From NCBI RefSeq assembly GCF_000368865.1, contig NZ_KB849727.1, positions 186,001 through 250,000 on the forward strand: 64,000 nucleotides of DNA. Reading direction: 5' to 3'. The DNA is from Acinetobacter bouvetii DSM 14964 = CIP 107468 (GTDB lineage: Bacteria > Pseudomonadota > Gammaproteobacteria > Pseudomonadales > Moraxellaceae). The position numbers were made by a program, and so were the translations under genes. Shown here one piece after another: positions 33,544-43,500 of the stretch. The stretch's first letter is position 1. The number at the start of each line of letters is the position of its first letter. Under the pieces are notes generated by a model that did no database searches, was not told where the DNA came from, and worked only from the letters and a program-made list of their open reading frames with translations.

Positions 33544-36090
33544 TTACGCCTCAACCACTGGGATGCGACTCACATCGCGCTCAGCTTCTGTTTTTGGGCG
33601 AATTTGCCCACGAACCTCAGCAAATTGAATATGCGGATCTTGCTGCTGTTCTGCTTTGGCATTGATAAATGTCACGAAGCGTTTGCGAACTTCAGGATCT
33701 TCAACCGCCGTGCGCCATTCATCTTGGTAAGTGCCAACGACATGGCTCATACGGCGCTCAAGTTCTTCAGCCACACCTAAAGAATCATGTACGACAACAT
33801 CTTTGAGATAATCTAAGCCGCCTTCCATGTTGTCACGCCATACCGAAGTACGCTGTAGGCGGTCTGCCGTTTGGATATAGAACATAAAGAAACGGTCGAT
33901 ATATTTGATTAAGGTTTGCGTATCTAAGTCAGAAGCGAGAAGCTCTGCATGGCGCGGCTTCATCCCGCCATTACCGCACACGTATAAGTTCCAGCCTTTT
34001 TCTGTTGCAATCACGCCGACATCTTTACTTTGCGCTTCTGCACATTCACGGGTACAGCCTGAAACTGCCATTTTCAATTTATGCGGTGAGCGTAAGCCTT
34101 TGTAACGGTTCTCGAGGAAAATGGCTAAACCCACTGAATCATCTACACCATAACGGCACCATGTGCTGCCGACGCATGATTTCACCGTACGCAAAGATTT
34201 ACCGTAAGCATGCCCTGACTCAAAACCAGCATTGATCAGTTTTTCCCAAATTTCAGGAAGCTGATGCAGTTGCGCACCAAACATATCAACTCGTTGACCA
34301 CCTGTCAGTTTTGTGTACAAACCATACTCTTTGGCAATTTGACCGACAGCAATTAAGCCGTCTGGTGTGACTTCACCGCCTGCCATACGAGGTACGACGG
34401 AATAAGTGCCATCTTTTTGAATATTGCCCAGATAGTAATCATTGCTGTCTTGTAAGCCTGCGTGACTTGGTTTTAGTACAAAGTCATTCCAGCACGATGC
34501 CAAAATATTGGCAGCTGTCGGTTTACAGATATCACAGCCTAAGCCATGGCCATGCTGTTGAATGAGATCATCAAAAGTTTTGATTTCATTCACACGAACC
34601 AAGTGATATAGCTCTTGGCGTGAGTACGCAAAGTGCTCGCAAATATGGTTATTGACTGTCACACCTTGACGCTGCAATTCAGATTTGAGCACTTGTGTAA
34701 CCAACGCCGCACAACCGCCACAGGCCGTTGCCGCTTTTGTGCATTTTTTCAGTGCACCGAGAGAAGTTGAACCCTCTTGAATTGCCGAACAAATATCGGC
34801 TTTAGACACGTTGTTGCATGAACAAATCGTTGCACTGTCAGGAAGTAAATCCACACCGCTGCCACCCGATTTTACACCTGATTGTGCAAAGCCTGGCATG
34901 ATGAGGCTTTCAGGATTCTCAGGAATGTCCAATCCATTCAGCATCATTTGCAATAAGTCATTGTACTCTTTGGCACACCCCACCAAGACTGCGCCAAGCA
35001 ATTTGGTTTTTTCTGCATTCACCACGATCTTTTTATAGATCATGGCATCTTCATCAGCAAAGAAATAACTCAAAGAATCAGGTGTCATCGCATGCGCATC
35101 ACCGACTGATGCCACATCCACACCCATAAGTTTCAACTTGGTGCTCATGTCTGCACCAGCAAACTCAGTACAGCTTTGCTCAAGGACATGCTTGGCAGCA
35201 ATACGCGCCATGTCATAACCCGGAGCCACTAAACCGTAAATTTTATTTTGCCATAATGCGCATTCACCAATCGCGTAAATGTCAGCATCAGACGTTTGGC
35301 AATAATCATTGATCGCAATACCGCCACGCTCACCAATGGCTAAACCGCTTTGACGCGCCAATTCATCGCGCGGGCGAATCCCAGCAGAAAATAGAACAAT
35401 ATCGGTTTCAAGTTCAGAACCATCCCCAAACTTCATCACATGTGTGGCATTGACGCCGTCTTCAATACATGATGTTGCTTTTTGGGTATGGACTTTCACC
35501 CCTAGATTTTCAATTTTAGAGCGTAAAACTTTACCGCCTAAATCATCAATTTGAACTGCCATTAAACGTGGCGCAAATTCAACCACATGCGTTTCCAAAT
35601 CTAAATCTCGTAATGCTTTTGCAGCCTCCAGCCCCAGCAAACCGCCGCCAATCACCACACCCGTTTTGGCATTTAAACTTGCCGCATGGATTGCATCCAA
35701 GTCTTCAATAGTGCGGTAAACAAAGCAGTTTTGACGGTCATTGCCCGGAATTGGCGGAACAAAAGCATACGAACCTGTCGCGAGAACCAATTTATCGTAT
35801 GCAATGACTTCGCCATGATTAGTGGTGATCAATTTATTCACTGTATCAATTTCAGTGGCTTTGGTGCTGAGGCGCAGATCGATTCCGTAAGCATCGGCAA
35901 AGTCTGTGCGGCATAGCGTCAAATCCTTTGCCGATTTACCTGTGAAATATTCTGTTAAATGCACACGGTCATAAGCAAGGCGAGGTTCTTCTGCCAAAAT
36001 CGTGATTTCAACCTCATCACCTGCATGTTCCAAAACTGATTCAATGAATTTGTGGCCGACCATACCATGACCAATCATGACTAATTTCAT
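33544..36090 (-). CDS. nirB: NAD(P)H-dependent nitrite reductase large subunit NirB
   Basis: An 848-residue cytoplasmic enzyme reducing nitrite to ammonium. The N-terminal FAD/NAD halves (MKLVMIGHGMVGHKF, GVVIGGGLLGLEAAKAL) are followed by BFD-type [2Fe-2S] cysteines (CSCNNVSKADI, CGGCAALV), and then the siroheme/[4Fe-4S] domain with CVGSTWCRYGVDDS and SGCTRECAEAQSKD. I chose ATG 36090, with GAGGAG upstream. The separate NirD subunit seems replaced by the NirD domain of the next gene. Confidence 0.93.
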   Translation of the reverse strand: MKLVMIGHGMVGHKFIESVLEHAGDEVEITILAEEPRLAYDRVHLTEYFTGKSAKDLTLCRTDFADAYGIDLRLSTKATEIDTVNKLITTNHGEVIAYDKLVLATGSYAFVPPIPGNDRQNCFVYRTIEDLDAIHAASLNAKTGVVIGGGLLGLEAAKALRDLDLETHVVEFAPRLMAVQIDDLGGKVLRSKIENLGVKVHTQKATSCIEDGVNATHVMKFGDGSELETDIVLFSAGIRPRDELARQSGLAIGERGGIAINDYCQTSDADIYAIGECALWQNKIYGLVAPGYDMARIAAKHVLEQSCTEFAGADMSTKLKLMGVDVASVGDAHAMTPDSLSYFFADEDAMIYKKIVVNAEKTKLLGAVLVGCAKEYNDLLQMMLNGLDIPENPESLIMPGFAQSGVKSGGSGVDLLPDSATICSCNNVSKADICSAIQEGSTSLGALKKCTKAATACGGCAALVTQVLKSELQRQGVTVNNHICEHFAYSRQELYHLVRVNEIKTFDDLIQQHGHGLGCDICKPTAANILASCWNDFVLKPSHAGLQDSNDYYLGNIQKDGTYSVVPRMAGGEVTPDGLIAVGQIAKEYGLYTKLTGGQRVDMFGAQLHQLPEIWEKLINAGFESGHAYGKSLRTVKSCVGSTWCRYGVDDSVGLAIFLENRYKGLRSPHKLKMAVSGCTRECAEAQSKDVGVIATEKGWNLYVCGNGGMKPRHAELLASDLDTQTLIKYIDRFFMFYIQTADRLQRTSVWRDNMEGGLDYLKDVVVHDSLGVAEELERRMSHVVGTYQDEWRTAVEDPEVRKRFVTFINAKAEQQQDPHIQFAEVRGQIRPKTEAERDVSRIPVVEA

Positions 36091-36137
36091 TGCAAATCTC
36101 CTCAATCTTATATTTTGCTTATCTTTCAAATAACGGC

Positions 36138-37517
36138 TTATGCGATGTTGTTGTGTTGAACACTGGCGGCTGCACCTTGCTCAAGGCGGTGACGCTCTTG
36201 AATGGCTTCTTCATACAGTTTTTGTTCTTTCTCTTTATGCTCTACTGAAAAGCGGATCATCAGGACGAAACTCGCTGCAATCACCACCAAGCCGCCTAAA
36301 ATCATCAATGTGGTTTGAATATCCAGCATCCCCTTGAGAAGGAAACCTGCTGCTACCGCGCCGACGTTACCGCCTGCACCGATAATGCCTGCCACACCGC
36401 CTAAAGCGTCACGGTCAATGAACGGAACCAACGCATAAGTCGCACCGCATGCCATGTGAGTACACAGTGCAAATACTGTCATTGCGAGAATGGCATACAT
36501 CGGCGCATTCATTTGCGAGAATACGATCAGGAAGAAGCCTTCCATTAAGATCATGAGGAACAAAACTTTTGTACGGCCATCCAGGCCTTTCTTAGTTGCG
36601 ACTTTATCTGACACAATGCCGCCCAAAGCTCGGGCAAACAGTGCCAATAAGCCGAAGATCCCTGCCGCCATTCCCGCTTCTTTTAAACCGAAATTAAAGT
36701 GGTCGACGTAGTACATCGCAATAATGTTATGAATGAAGATTTCAATCCCGAAACATGCTGCATAAGCGCCGAACAAAATCCATACCCGGTAGTTGCGCGC
36801 TGCAGTCATTAAAATCGCCATGCCGCCTTTTTTATCTGAACCTACGGATACACCCTGTGCACGAAGCTCTTTAAAGTTGCCTTGCGGCGCATCTTGGGTA
36901 AATTTCCAGTACATGCAACCCACGATGATCATCATGATGCCGGGAACCAGCAAAGCAATTCTCCACCCCAGTGTTTTTTCAACACCAAACATAACGATCG
37001 CGCCCAGCAATAAAGGCATTAAGGCTTGAGTTGCGCCGCCGCCTGCATTTCCCCAGCCTGCTGTGGTTGCATTGGCAGTACCCACCACATTCGGTGCAAA
37101 CATGATGCTGGTATGATATTGCGTGATGACAAAGCTTGCGCCGATTGCGCCAATCAATAAACGGAAGAATAAGAAGGATTCATAACTGTTGGCAGACGCT
37201 ACGCCAAATACAGGAATTGCGCCAAGGATCAATAATGCCGTATAGGTTTTACGCGGACCGTATTTGTCACACAAAGGGCCGACGATCAGTCTGACGATAA
37301 TGGTGATTGCCACTGCGGCAATGTTAATGTTGGCGATTTGATCTTTGGTTAAATGAAACTCACCTGCAATGACCGGCATTAACGGTGCGCAGGCAAACCA
37401 AGCGAAGAAGCAGACAAAAAATGCGAGCCAACTCATGTGGAAGGCCCGCATTGCTGCTGAAGTAAAATTAAATAGACTTATTTTTGTCGCTTTATTAGCA
37501 TTTAAATTTGAAGACAT
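36138..37517 (-). CDS. Nitrate/nitrite MFS transporter (NarK/NasA type)
   Basis: A 459-residue, 12-helix major facilitator. The nitrate-signature-like, glycine-rich segment GTANATTAGWGNAGGGATQALMP is in the middle of the N-terminal half, and a second glycine-rich motif, GVAGIIGAGGNVGAVAAGFLL, is in the C-terminal half. Both are typical of NarK/Nrt proteins. The start at 37517 has GGAGAAGG just upstream. It is the first gene of the operon, directly after the structured leader, and should import nitrate for NasA. Confidence 0.92.
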   Translation of the reverse strand: MSSNLNANKATKISLFNFTSAAMRAFHMSWLAFFVCFFAWFACAPLMPVIAGEFHLTKDQIANINIAAVAITIIVRLIVGPLCDKYGPRKTYTALLILGAIPVFGVASANSYESFLFFRLLIGAIGASFVITQYHTSIMFAPNVVGTANATTAGWGNAGGGATQALMPLLLGAIVMFGVEKTLGWRIALLVPGIMMIIVGCMYWKFTQDAPQGNFKELRAQGVSVGSDKKGGMAILMTAARNYRVWILFGAYAACFGIEIFIHNIIAMYYVDHFNFGLKEAGMAAGIFGLLALFARALGGIVSDKVATKKGLDGRTKVLFLMILMEGFFLIVFSQMNAPMYAILAMTVFALCTHMACGATYALVPFIDRDALGGVAGIIGAGGNVGAVAAGFLLKGMLDIQTTLMILGGLVVIAASFVLMIRFSVEHKEKEQKLYEEAIQERHRLEQGAAASVQHNNIA

Positions 37518-37589
37518 AACCTTCTCCTGACTGAACTGAACGCATGTAGTACTCTGCTATGCCGCTAATGCATATCAGAGCCGATCAGA

Positions 37590-37639
37590 ACGGACGTCGT
37601 TGGCCGTCTTTCAAATTTTGCAAGTCTTCTTTGACTTGC
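37590..37639 (-). promoter_or_regulatory. Tandem ANTAR-type RNA hairpins in the nitrate operon leader
   Basis: Read on the - strand. Hairpin 1 (37639-37620) has a perfect 7-bp stem, GCAAGTC/GACTTGC, with a six-base loop AAAGAA. Hairpin 2 (37607-37590) has a 6-bp stem with one mismatch and a six-base loop AACGAC. Both loops have A at position 1 and G at position 4, the ANTAR target rule. The spacing is 12 nt. NasT, encoded divergently, is an ANTAR protein, so this is very likely its RNA target. No clear T-tract follows. Confidence 0.72.
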
Positions 37640-37648
37640 TGGTAATAA

Positions 37649-37664
37649 AGCATTGTTCATGCCA
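37649..37664 (-). promoter_or_regulatory. Sigma-54 promoter of the nitrate operon
   Basis: On the - strand TGGCATG-N4-ATGCT matches the TGGCACG-N4-TTGCW consensus at all but two positions, with exactly 10 bp between the invariant GG and GC. Predicted transcription start is near 37638, at the base of ANTAR hairpin 1. Confidence 0.7.
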
Positions 37665-37821
37665 ACTTTTAAAAATTAATGGATTTTTTTAGTTTTGCAG
37701 TATTTTAAAGTACAGTTTTAATGAATTTCCCTGCCTAAAGAGATGGGAAACATCAGATCTGCAGCTTTCTTTCTGCTGCGCGGCCTGTTTTGATTGAAAA
37801 CTGCATAGCAACGATGCAAGA

Positions 37822-37838
37822 CGCATCAAGATGGTGCA
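37822..37838. promoter_or_regulatory. NtrC-like binding site
   Basis: CGCATCA-AGA-TGGTGCA resembles the NtrC dyad TGCACCA-N3-TGGTGCA; the right half is perfect and the left differs at two bases. It lies between the two divergent sigma-54 promoters, in a position to activate both under nitrogen limitation. Confidence 0.6.
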
Positions 37839-37896
37839 ATGAGATGAAAATACGCTCAGTACAGCCCTTAAAGTGACTGTATCTATGATTGTAAGT

Positions 37897-37912
37897 TGGC
37901 ATCTAAATTGCT
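37897..37912 (+). promoter_or_regulatory. Sigma-54 promoter of nasT-nasS
   Basis: TGGCATC-N4-TTGCT matches the sigma-54 consensus at all but two positions, with correct GG/GC spacing. The predicted start near 37923 lies downstream of the ATG at 37916, which argues for the nasT start at 37955. Confidence 0.68.
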
Positions 37913-37954
37913 TGCATGCGCATAGTATATGTCAGGATAGACCTGAGTCTTTGC

Positions 37955-38542
37955 ATGCCAAAACTAAAAATCGCCTTAATCGATGATGATATTGAACGGG
38001 CCTCTTTTATAAAAGAATCATTAATCGAGCATGGCTTCGAGGTTACAGCCTGCCTGTTAATTGATCATTTAAACAGTACCGATCTGCAACAGCTGCATGC
38101 AGATGTCATTTTGCTGGATATGGATCATCCGCATCGCGATATTATTGAAAGCTGCGTCAGCCAGTTTGATCTGCCGACGGTGCTGTTTACCAAAAATTCG
38201 CATAAAGACACCATTAAAAACGCCATAGAAGCGGGTGTCACTGCCTACATTGTGGATGGGATAGACCCAGAGAAACTGGAAAGCATTTTAGAAATTTCAA
38301 TTGAGCAATTTAAAAAGCATAAAAAACTTCTGAAAGACCTCAACGAAACCAAATGCAAATTGGCAGACCGCAAAGATATTGAAAAAGCCAAAGTACTGCT
38401 GATGCAGATGCATAAGATTGAAGAAGAACAAGCCTTTACCTTATTAAGAAAAAATGCGATGAGCCACCGTATGACTATGGGTGAAATGGCCAGGCGGCTG
38501 ATTGATGCCCAAGCCCTGCTGCAGTCACAATTTAAGGAATAA
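37955..38542 (+). CDS. nasT: ANTAR-domain antiterminator NasT
   Basis: A 195-residue RNA-binding regulator. The N-terminal receiver-like domain (KIALIDDDIERASFIKESL, VILLDMD) is followed by a C-terminal ANTAR three-helix domain (residues ~135-190: KLADRKDIEKAKVLLMQMHKIEEEQAF, then LRKNAMSHRMTMGEMARRLI). NasT binds tandem leader hairpins and lets the nitrate operon be read through when nitrate frees it from NasS. I prefer ATG 37955 because the sigma-54 start point lies after the alternative ATG 37916. It is 3 bp from nasS. Confidence 0.88.
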   Translation: MPKLKIALIDDDIERASFIKESLIEHGFEVTACLLIDHLNSTDLQQLHADVILLDMDHPHRDIIESCVSQFDLPTVLFTKNSHKDTIKNAIEAGVTAYIVDGIDPEKLESILEISIEQFKKHKKLLKDLNETKCKLADRKDIEKAKVLLMQMHKIEEEQAFTLLRKNAMSHRMTMGEMARRLIDAQALLQSQFKE

Positions 38543-38545
38543 CGC

Positions 38546-39535
38546 ATGAATACGCTGGAAAAAACCGACATTCAATTAGGGTATATTCCTTTACTGGACT
38601 GTGCCGCAATTCTCTGGGCGCAGCATCAGGGCTATTTCAAAGCGCAAGGCCTGAATGTCACTTTAGTTAAAGAAGCGTCTTGGGCTAGCCTGCGCGACCG
38701 CTTAGCCTTTGGAATTTTAGACGCTGCGCATTGCCTGTCTGCAATGCTTCCCGCGGCTGCAACCGGCGATGACCAGTTAGGAATTCCATTGCAGACCTCT
38801 TTAGTGCTCAGCACCAATAAAGCCTTTATCAGCCTAAGTCAAAAACGGTGCTATGAACTGCAGATTTCTGAACAAGATACGCCCAAAGAGTCTGCACAAA
38901 AAGTTGCCGAAGCGGTCAACAGTGGCGCAAAAATACAGCTGGCGCATGTCTTTAAGCAATCCATTCATCATTATTGCCTGCGTGAGTGGCTGGCTTTAGC
39001 TGATGCGGAGCTGGCTAGAAATTATCATTTAGCTACCCTGCCGCCGCCGTATATGGTCGATGCCATTTCTGCGCAGCTGATTGATGGATTTTGTGTCGGT
39101 GAACCTTGGAATATTCAAGCGCAAATTCAAGGCTACAGCCAAGTTATTGCAGACAGTAAACAGATTATTCCTGAAGTGGCGGATAAAGTTTTAGCCACAA
39201 CTCAGGAGTGGGCAAAACAGCATCCAAATACCTTAAAAGCTATTGAAACTGCTATTCAGTTGGCGCAGCAGGATTTGCAAACCCTGCAATCATTGGATGA
39301 CGTGTGGCAGATGCTGGTATGCAGCGACGTTATCCGGTTTAACTGCTCGCCTTGGGTGCATGTTGATAAATTTTATAAAATACAGAAAATTATCCGTTCA
39401 TTTGGTGTGCAGGATGCCGTAAAGTCCAGTGATTTTGAATGGATTATGCAGCAAATGCGCAAATGGGATGACTTGGAGCTTGGGTCTGATCAGATCAAAA
39501 TAATTGCAGCGCAATGTACAGGTAATATGATTTAG
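38546..39535 (+). CDS. nasS: Nitrate sensor NasS (CmpA/NrtA-like)
   Basis: A 329-residue cytoplasmic protein related to nitrate-binding proteins NrtA/CmpA but without a signal peptide, which is the mark of NasS. Typical segments are QLGYIPLLDCAAILWAQHQGYF near the start and GFCVGEPWNIQAQIQGYSQVI. In Azotobacter and Paracoccus, NasS holds NasT inactive until nitrate or nitrite binds. Adjacency to nasT and the target leader supports the same circuit here. Confidence 0.88.
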   Translation: MNTLEKTDIQLGYIPLLDCAAILWAQHQGYFKAQGLNVTLVKEASWASLRDRLAFGILDAAHCLSAMLPAAATGDDQLGIPLQTSLVLSTNKAFISLSQKRCYELQISEQDTPKESAQKVAEAVNSGAKIQLAHVFKQSIHHYCLREWLALADAELARNYHLATLPPPYMVDAISAQLIDGFCVGEPWNIQAQIQGYSQVIADSKQIIPEVADKVLATTQEWAKQHPNTLKAIETAIQLAQQDLQTLQSLDDVWQMLVCSDVIRFNCSPWVHVDKFYKIQKIIRSFGVQDAVKSSDFEWIMQQMRKWDDLELGSDQIKIIAAQCTGNMI

Positions 39536-39574
39536 CGCTGCATAAAATCAGATTTACCAAGTGAAGGGCTGAAT

Positions 39575-39610
39575 GCTGAATAAAGGCGGCATGATTATCT
39601 TCAGCTTTTT
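39575..39610 (+). terminator. Probable terminator after nasS
   Basis: GCTGAA (39575-39580) pairs with TTCAGC (39600-39605) and is followed by six T. The loop is long (19 nt), so strength is uncertain. Confidence 0.5.
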
Positions 39611-39615
39611 TCATT

Positions 39616-40512
39616 TTAAGGCAAATACCTTTTATTCTTCTCATCGAGCTGTAAAGCCAGTGCGCAGATGCTTTGCGTTTTAAACCTGTGCGGAATATAT
39701 TTAAAGCTCAGTGGATTTGTCCGCAATGCAGCCTGCAGCAATGTTTCAGAATAATAATCCAAAAACTGAATAACATTGGGTTTATGCATGATGGCTTCCA
39801 ACCAAAGCGCTTCATCTGCATGTTTCAGATATTGAATGGCATAAGGCCGAATCTGCACAGCTAAGCTGCACAAGGCTTTGCTGGGCTGTTCAATAAATTG
39901 AATCACCATAGGATTCAGTTCTACGGCAATCATCTTCATAAGATCATTTGGCGCTTTAATATTTTGGATTGCCAACCCATTTTTCTTAATGGCTTTCACA
40001 CATAATTCATTGGTTTGCTGCTTCACATATTTTATGGCAAGCGGATGAGCCCGTATGGCCGCCTCACAAATTTCCAGGCTTTGATTTTTGACATATTGTA
40101 AAGCAAAACCATTTTGCCTGACGGCCGTCAAGCAGATTTCAGCATTTGGAAACAGGACATGCTTCAATGCCAAGCCTTCATTTTTTACAGCTTGCAGAAT
40201 AATTTCTGCAGAGGGTTCACGGATGTATTGCAGCAAATCGCCATTTTGTTTCACAGCCAGTAAGCAAATTTCCGGAGTTTGCTTGTTGACGAATTTAATT
40301 GCCCGCGGATTCTGACGCACCGCAGCTAAACACAGTACTTCAGTCTGTTTTTCTATATATTGCAGATATAAACCGTTTTCTCTTACCGCTTCAAAATTAT
40401 TTTCATCCGATGGGTAATAAAGCGCACGTAATTCCATTTCAATACCGCTTTTATCAATCATATTTCTCTGAATAAGATGTCTTTCAGCCATAGAAAGACG
40501 GCAGAGATGCAA
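39616..40512 (-). CDS. DUF4116 repeat protein
   Basis: A 298-residue protein built of about eleven tandem units of ~24 residues, with the pattern AVRQNGxALQYVKxQSxEICxxA. This is the DUF4116 repeat, predicted to form an alpha-solenoid. It has no signal peptide, and no enzymatic motif was seen. The alternative start MELRAL at 40437 is also possible. It is encoded just after the catabolic operon (20 bp from the aldolase stop) but shares no pathway logic with it. Function unknown; such repeats usually serve protein binding. Confidence 0.75.
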   Translation of the reverse strand: MHLCRLSMAERHLIQRNMIDKSGIEMELRALYYPSDENNFEAVRENGLYLQYIEKQTEVLCLAAVRQNPRAIKFVNKQTPEICLLAVKQNGDLLQYIREPSAEIILQAVKNEGLALKHVLFPNAEICLTAVRQNGFALQYVKNQSLEICEAAIRAHPLAIKYVKQQTNELCVKAIKKNGLAIQNIKAPNDLMKMIAVELNPMVIQFIEQPSKALCSLAVQIRPYAIQYLKHADEALWLEAIMHKPNVIQFLDYYSETLLQAALRTNPLSFKYIPHRFKTQSICALALQLDEKNKRYLP

Positions 40513-40531
40513 AAGTATCTCTGCCAGCTCA

Positions 40532-41560
40532 TTATGCAGTTGGTTTCTCTTTCAGCATATTCAGCGCGACATCTACAATCATGTCTTCCTGACCGCCAAC
40601 CATACGGCGTTTGCCCAATTCCACTAATATATTGAATACTGATAAACCGTATTTCTGCGCAGCGGTTTCGGTATGGCGTAAGAAGCTTGAATACACCCCT
40701 GCATAACCAAGCGCTAAGGTTTCACGGTCTACGCGGACTGGCCGTTCCTGCAATGGGCGGACAATATCTTCGGCAGCATCAATCAACTTTTTCACATCAC
40801 AGCCATGGTTTAATCCCATACGCTGCACCGCGGCGATAAATACTTCCAGCGGCGCATTGCCTGCTCCTGCGCCCATGCCGGTCAGGCTGGCATCAATGCG
40901 GTTGCAGCCATGCTCGAGCGCCACAATACTGTTGGCAACACCTAAGCTTAAATTGTGATGCGCATGCATACCGGTTTCAGTTTCTGGCTTCAACACATCT
41001 TTCATGGCCTTAAAACGCTCAGCAATATCATACATATTCATTGCGCCGCCTGAGTCCACCACGTAGATGCACTCTGCGCCATAGCTTTCCATCAGCTTGC
41101 CCTGCTGCGCTAAGCCTTCTGGCGTGTTCATGTGGCTCATCATCAAGAAACCAACCGTGTCCATGCCCAATTCACGCGCATATTCAATGTGCTGCCTAGA
41201 TACATCTGCTTCGGTACAATGTGTTGCCACACGCACTACGCGCGCGCCTGCATCATAAGCCGCTTTTAAGTCATGAATGGTGCCAATGCCAGGTAATAGC
41301 AATGTCGCCACTTTGGCATGCTTGACTTCACTGGCTACCGCTTCTATCCACTCTAGGTCGGTATGTGCGCCAAAGCCGTAGTTAAAGCTGGAGCCTTGCA
41401 GGCCATCTCCATGCGCCACTTCAATGCTGTCGACACCTGCCTCGTCTAAAGCGCGTGCAATTTGATGGACTTGGTCTAATGAATATTGATGACGGATGGC
41501 ATGCATGCCGTCACGCAAGGTCACATCAGAAACATAAATTTTACGCTGCGGATCAATCAT
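40532..41560 (-). CDS. mhpE: 4-hydroxy-2-oxovalerate aldolase
   Basis: A 342-residue HMGL-like TIM-barrel aldolase, splitting 4-hydroxy-2-oxovalerate into pyruvate and acetaldehyde. Motifs are [14 protein letters not shown] (metal and substrate binding), [34 protein letters not shown] with the metal-binding His pair, and [10 protein letters not shown]. It partners the acetaldehyde dehydrogenase one base upstream, with which it normally forms a channelling complex. It is the last gene of the operon. Confidence 0.94.
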   Translation of the reverse strand: MIDPQRKIYVSDVTLRDGMHAIRHQYSLDQVHQIARALDEAGVDSIEVAHGDGLQGSSFNYGFGAHTDLEWIEAVASEVKHAKVATLLLPGIGTIHDLKAAYDAGARVVRVATHCTEADVSRQHIEYARELGMDTVGFLMMSHMNTPEGLAQQGKLMESYGAECIYVVDSGGAMNMYDIAERFKAMKDVLKPETETGMHAHHNLSLGVANSIVALEHGCNRIDASLTGMGAGAGNAPLEVFIAAVQRMGLNHGCDVKKLIDAAEDIVRPLQERPVRVDRETLALGYAGVYSSFLRHTETAAQKYGLSVFNILVELGKRRMVGGQEDMIVDVALNMLKEKPTA

Positions 41561-41561
41561 T

Positions 41562-42530
41562 TTATGCTCCTTCTGCTGTTATGGAGTTTGAATTTAATTG
41601 TTGATTAAGATGGGTTTCAGCGAAGCGTTCAGCTGCCGCCAGCGCTGCACTGGTCATAATGTCCAAATTGCCTGCATAAGCAGGTAAGTAATGCGCTGCG
41701 CCTTCGACTTCTAGGAAGATTGACACTTTTAAACCTGTGAGTTTGCCTAGCCCTGAGATATTCAAAGGACGGTCTGCACCAAATTCTTCAAACTGAACTT
41801 CCTGCTTTAAACGGTAACCCGGTACATAAGCATGTACCGCATCTGCCATTTCTTTGACTGATTGACGGATCGCCTCTTGATCTGCTCCCAATTCTGCAAG
41901 GCAATACACCGTATCACGCATGATTAAAGGCGGTTCTGCAGGGTTCATAATGATGATGGCTTTACCTTTTTGCGCACCGCCGACTTCTTCAATCGCTTTA
42001 GATGTAGTTTCGGTAAATTCATCAATATTGGCACGCGTACCTGGCCCTGCAGATTTACTCGCGATTGAGGCAATGATTTCGGCATAGTGCACTTTGGCAA
42101 TACGGGAAACGGCTTTCACCATTGGAATAGTCGCCTGCCCACCGCAAGTCACCATATTGATATTCGGCGCATCCATGTGCTCATCTAGATTGACTACAGG
42201 CACCACATAAGGGCCAATCGCAGCTGGAGTCAGGTCAATCACCTGAATGCCATGCTGCTGCAACACGGCATTATGATGTGCATGCGCGCCTGCAGAGGTC
42301 GCATCAAAGACAATCTTAATATCTTTAAAGCATGGCAGTTTCAGTAAGCCTTCTACACTTTCTGCGGTGGTTTCAAAGCCGAAACGCGCTGCGCGGGCCA
42401 AGCCGTCAGAGTTTGGATCAACCCCGACCATCGCGCCCATTTCCACAAATTTGGCATTGCGCATGATTTTAATCATCAGATCCGTGCCAATATTGCCTGA
42501 ACCGATGATGGCGCTTTTAATTTTTGACAT
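41562..42530 (-). CDS. mhpF: Acylating acetaldehyde dehydrogenase
   Basis: A 322-residue enzyme converting acetaldehyde, NAD+ and CoA to acetyl-CoA. It has the N-terminal Rossmann motif [13 protein letters not shown], the catalytic Cys in [14 protein letters not shown] (residue ~132), and the C-terminal dimer/channel region. It lies 1 bp upstream of the aldolase gene and 11 bp downstream of the hydratase, forming the standard meta-cleavage lower pathway set. Confidence 0.94.
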   Translation of the reverse strand: MSKIKSAIIGSGNIGTDLMIKIMRNAKFVEMGAMVGVDPNSDGLARAARFGFETTAESVEGLLKLPCFKDIKIVFDATSAGAHAHHNAVLQQHGIQVIDLTPAAIGPYVVPVVNLDEHMDAPNINMVTCGGQATIPMVKAVSRIAKVHYAEIIASIASKSAGPGTRANIDEFTETTSKAIEEVGGAQKGKAIIIMNPAEPPLIMRDTVYCLAELGADQEAIRQSVKEMADAVHAYVPGYRLKQEVQFEEFGADRPLNISGLGKLTGLKVSIFLEVEGAAHYLPAYAGNLDIMTSAALAAAERFAETHLNQQLNSNSITAEGA

Positions 42531-42541
42531 GTTGTTTTTCC

Positions 42542-43345
42542 TTATACATTCGACGGCGCAAAGACAGCCGTGACTGAACCAAAGCCGTCTATCTGCACCT
42601 GAAATTCATCACCTGGATGTGCCGCAACCATAGGCCCTAAAGCGCCCGTCAGCACCAGATCCCCTTTTTGCAAAGGACGGCCACGCTTGACCATTTCATC
42701 CGCCAGCCAGACTGCAGCATTTAAAGGATTGGCTAAGCAGGCTTTGCCTATGCCTTCCGATACCACTTCTCCCGCGCGGGTCATCTGCATTTTGCAATTG
42801 ACCAAGTCCACATCTGCAAGAGATACAGGCTGTGAACTGAGTACATAAGCCGCTGATGATGCATTGTCTGCAACCGTGTCTAAAAGCGAGATTTTCCAGT
42901 TTTCAATGCGGCTATCCACCACTTCAATGGCCGCCAAAGCATAGTCAGTGGCGCTGATAATGTCGGCATAAGTATGCTGGGCTTGTGTCAAATCAGCTTT
43001 CAGCACCAAAGCAATTTCCGCCTCAACCTTTGGCTGAATCAGTTTGCCTGCAGGAATCGCTTCGCCATCTCCATAAGCCATGTCGGCGAACAGCATGCCA
43101 AAATCTGGAGAATCCACACCCAGCTGTTTCTGTACAGCCACTGAAGTCAGGCCGATTTTTCGGCCCACTAAACGGCGTCCGCTGTTTAAAGAACGCTCGG
43201 TATTGAGGTCTTGAATCGCATAGGCATCATCCACCGAAGCTTCTTCGCCCAGTTCTGCTCGGATCGGAGCAATGGCTTGTCTGGATTGCTCGGCATCAAA
43301 TAGTGCCTGTGCAAAATGTTCCGCAGCTTGTGGCATGGTGATCAT
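42542..43345 (-). CDS. mhpD: 2-keto-4-pentenoate hydratase
   Basis: A 267-residue fumarylacetoacetase-fold hydratase, adding water to 2-hydroxypenta-2,4-dienoate. It shows [17 protein letters not shown], the metal-binding [10 protein letters not shown] and the C-terminal [15 protein letters not shown]. It feeds mhpE/mhpF directly. There is a 155-bp gap upstream to the VOC gene with no recognisable signal. Confidence 0.92.
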   Translation of the reverse strand: MITMPQAAEHFAQALFDAEQSRQAIAPIRAELGEEASVDDAYAIQDLNTERSLNSGRRLVGRKIGLTSVAVQKQLGVDSPDFGMLFADMAYGDGEAIPAGKLIQPKVEAEIALVLKADLTQAQHTYADIISATDYALAAIEVVDSRIENWKISLLDTVADNASSAAYVLSSQPVSLADVDLVNCKMQMTRAGEVVSEGIGKACLANPLNAAVWLADEMVKRGRPLQKGDLVLTGALGPMVAAHPGDEFQVQIDGFGSVTAVFAPSNV

Positions 43346-43500
43346 CCTTATTCTTTATGCGCTTGGCAAAATTTAGGCAACGTGAACCCCTAAGCAGTTA
43401 ACGCTTATTTCATTATTGATTGGGTTATTGCCGCAGTTTGACCGCGTTTGAGATTTTAAAAATTCCAGCCGCTGAGGACAGCTGGAATCCTAAAACTGTT

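Noticed and set aside
37532..37590. Hairpin in the nitrate leader considered as an intrinsic terminator (CTCTG...CAGAG on the - strand)
   Set aside because: A stem with one mismatch forms, but no T-tract follows, so it was not listed as a terminator.
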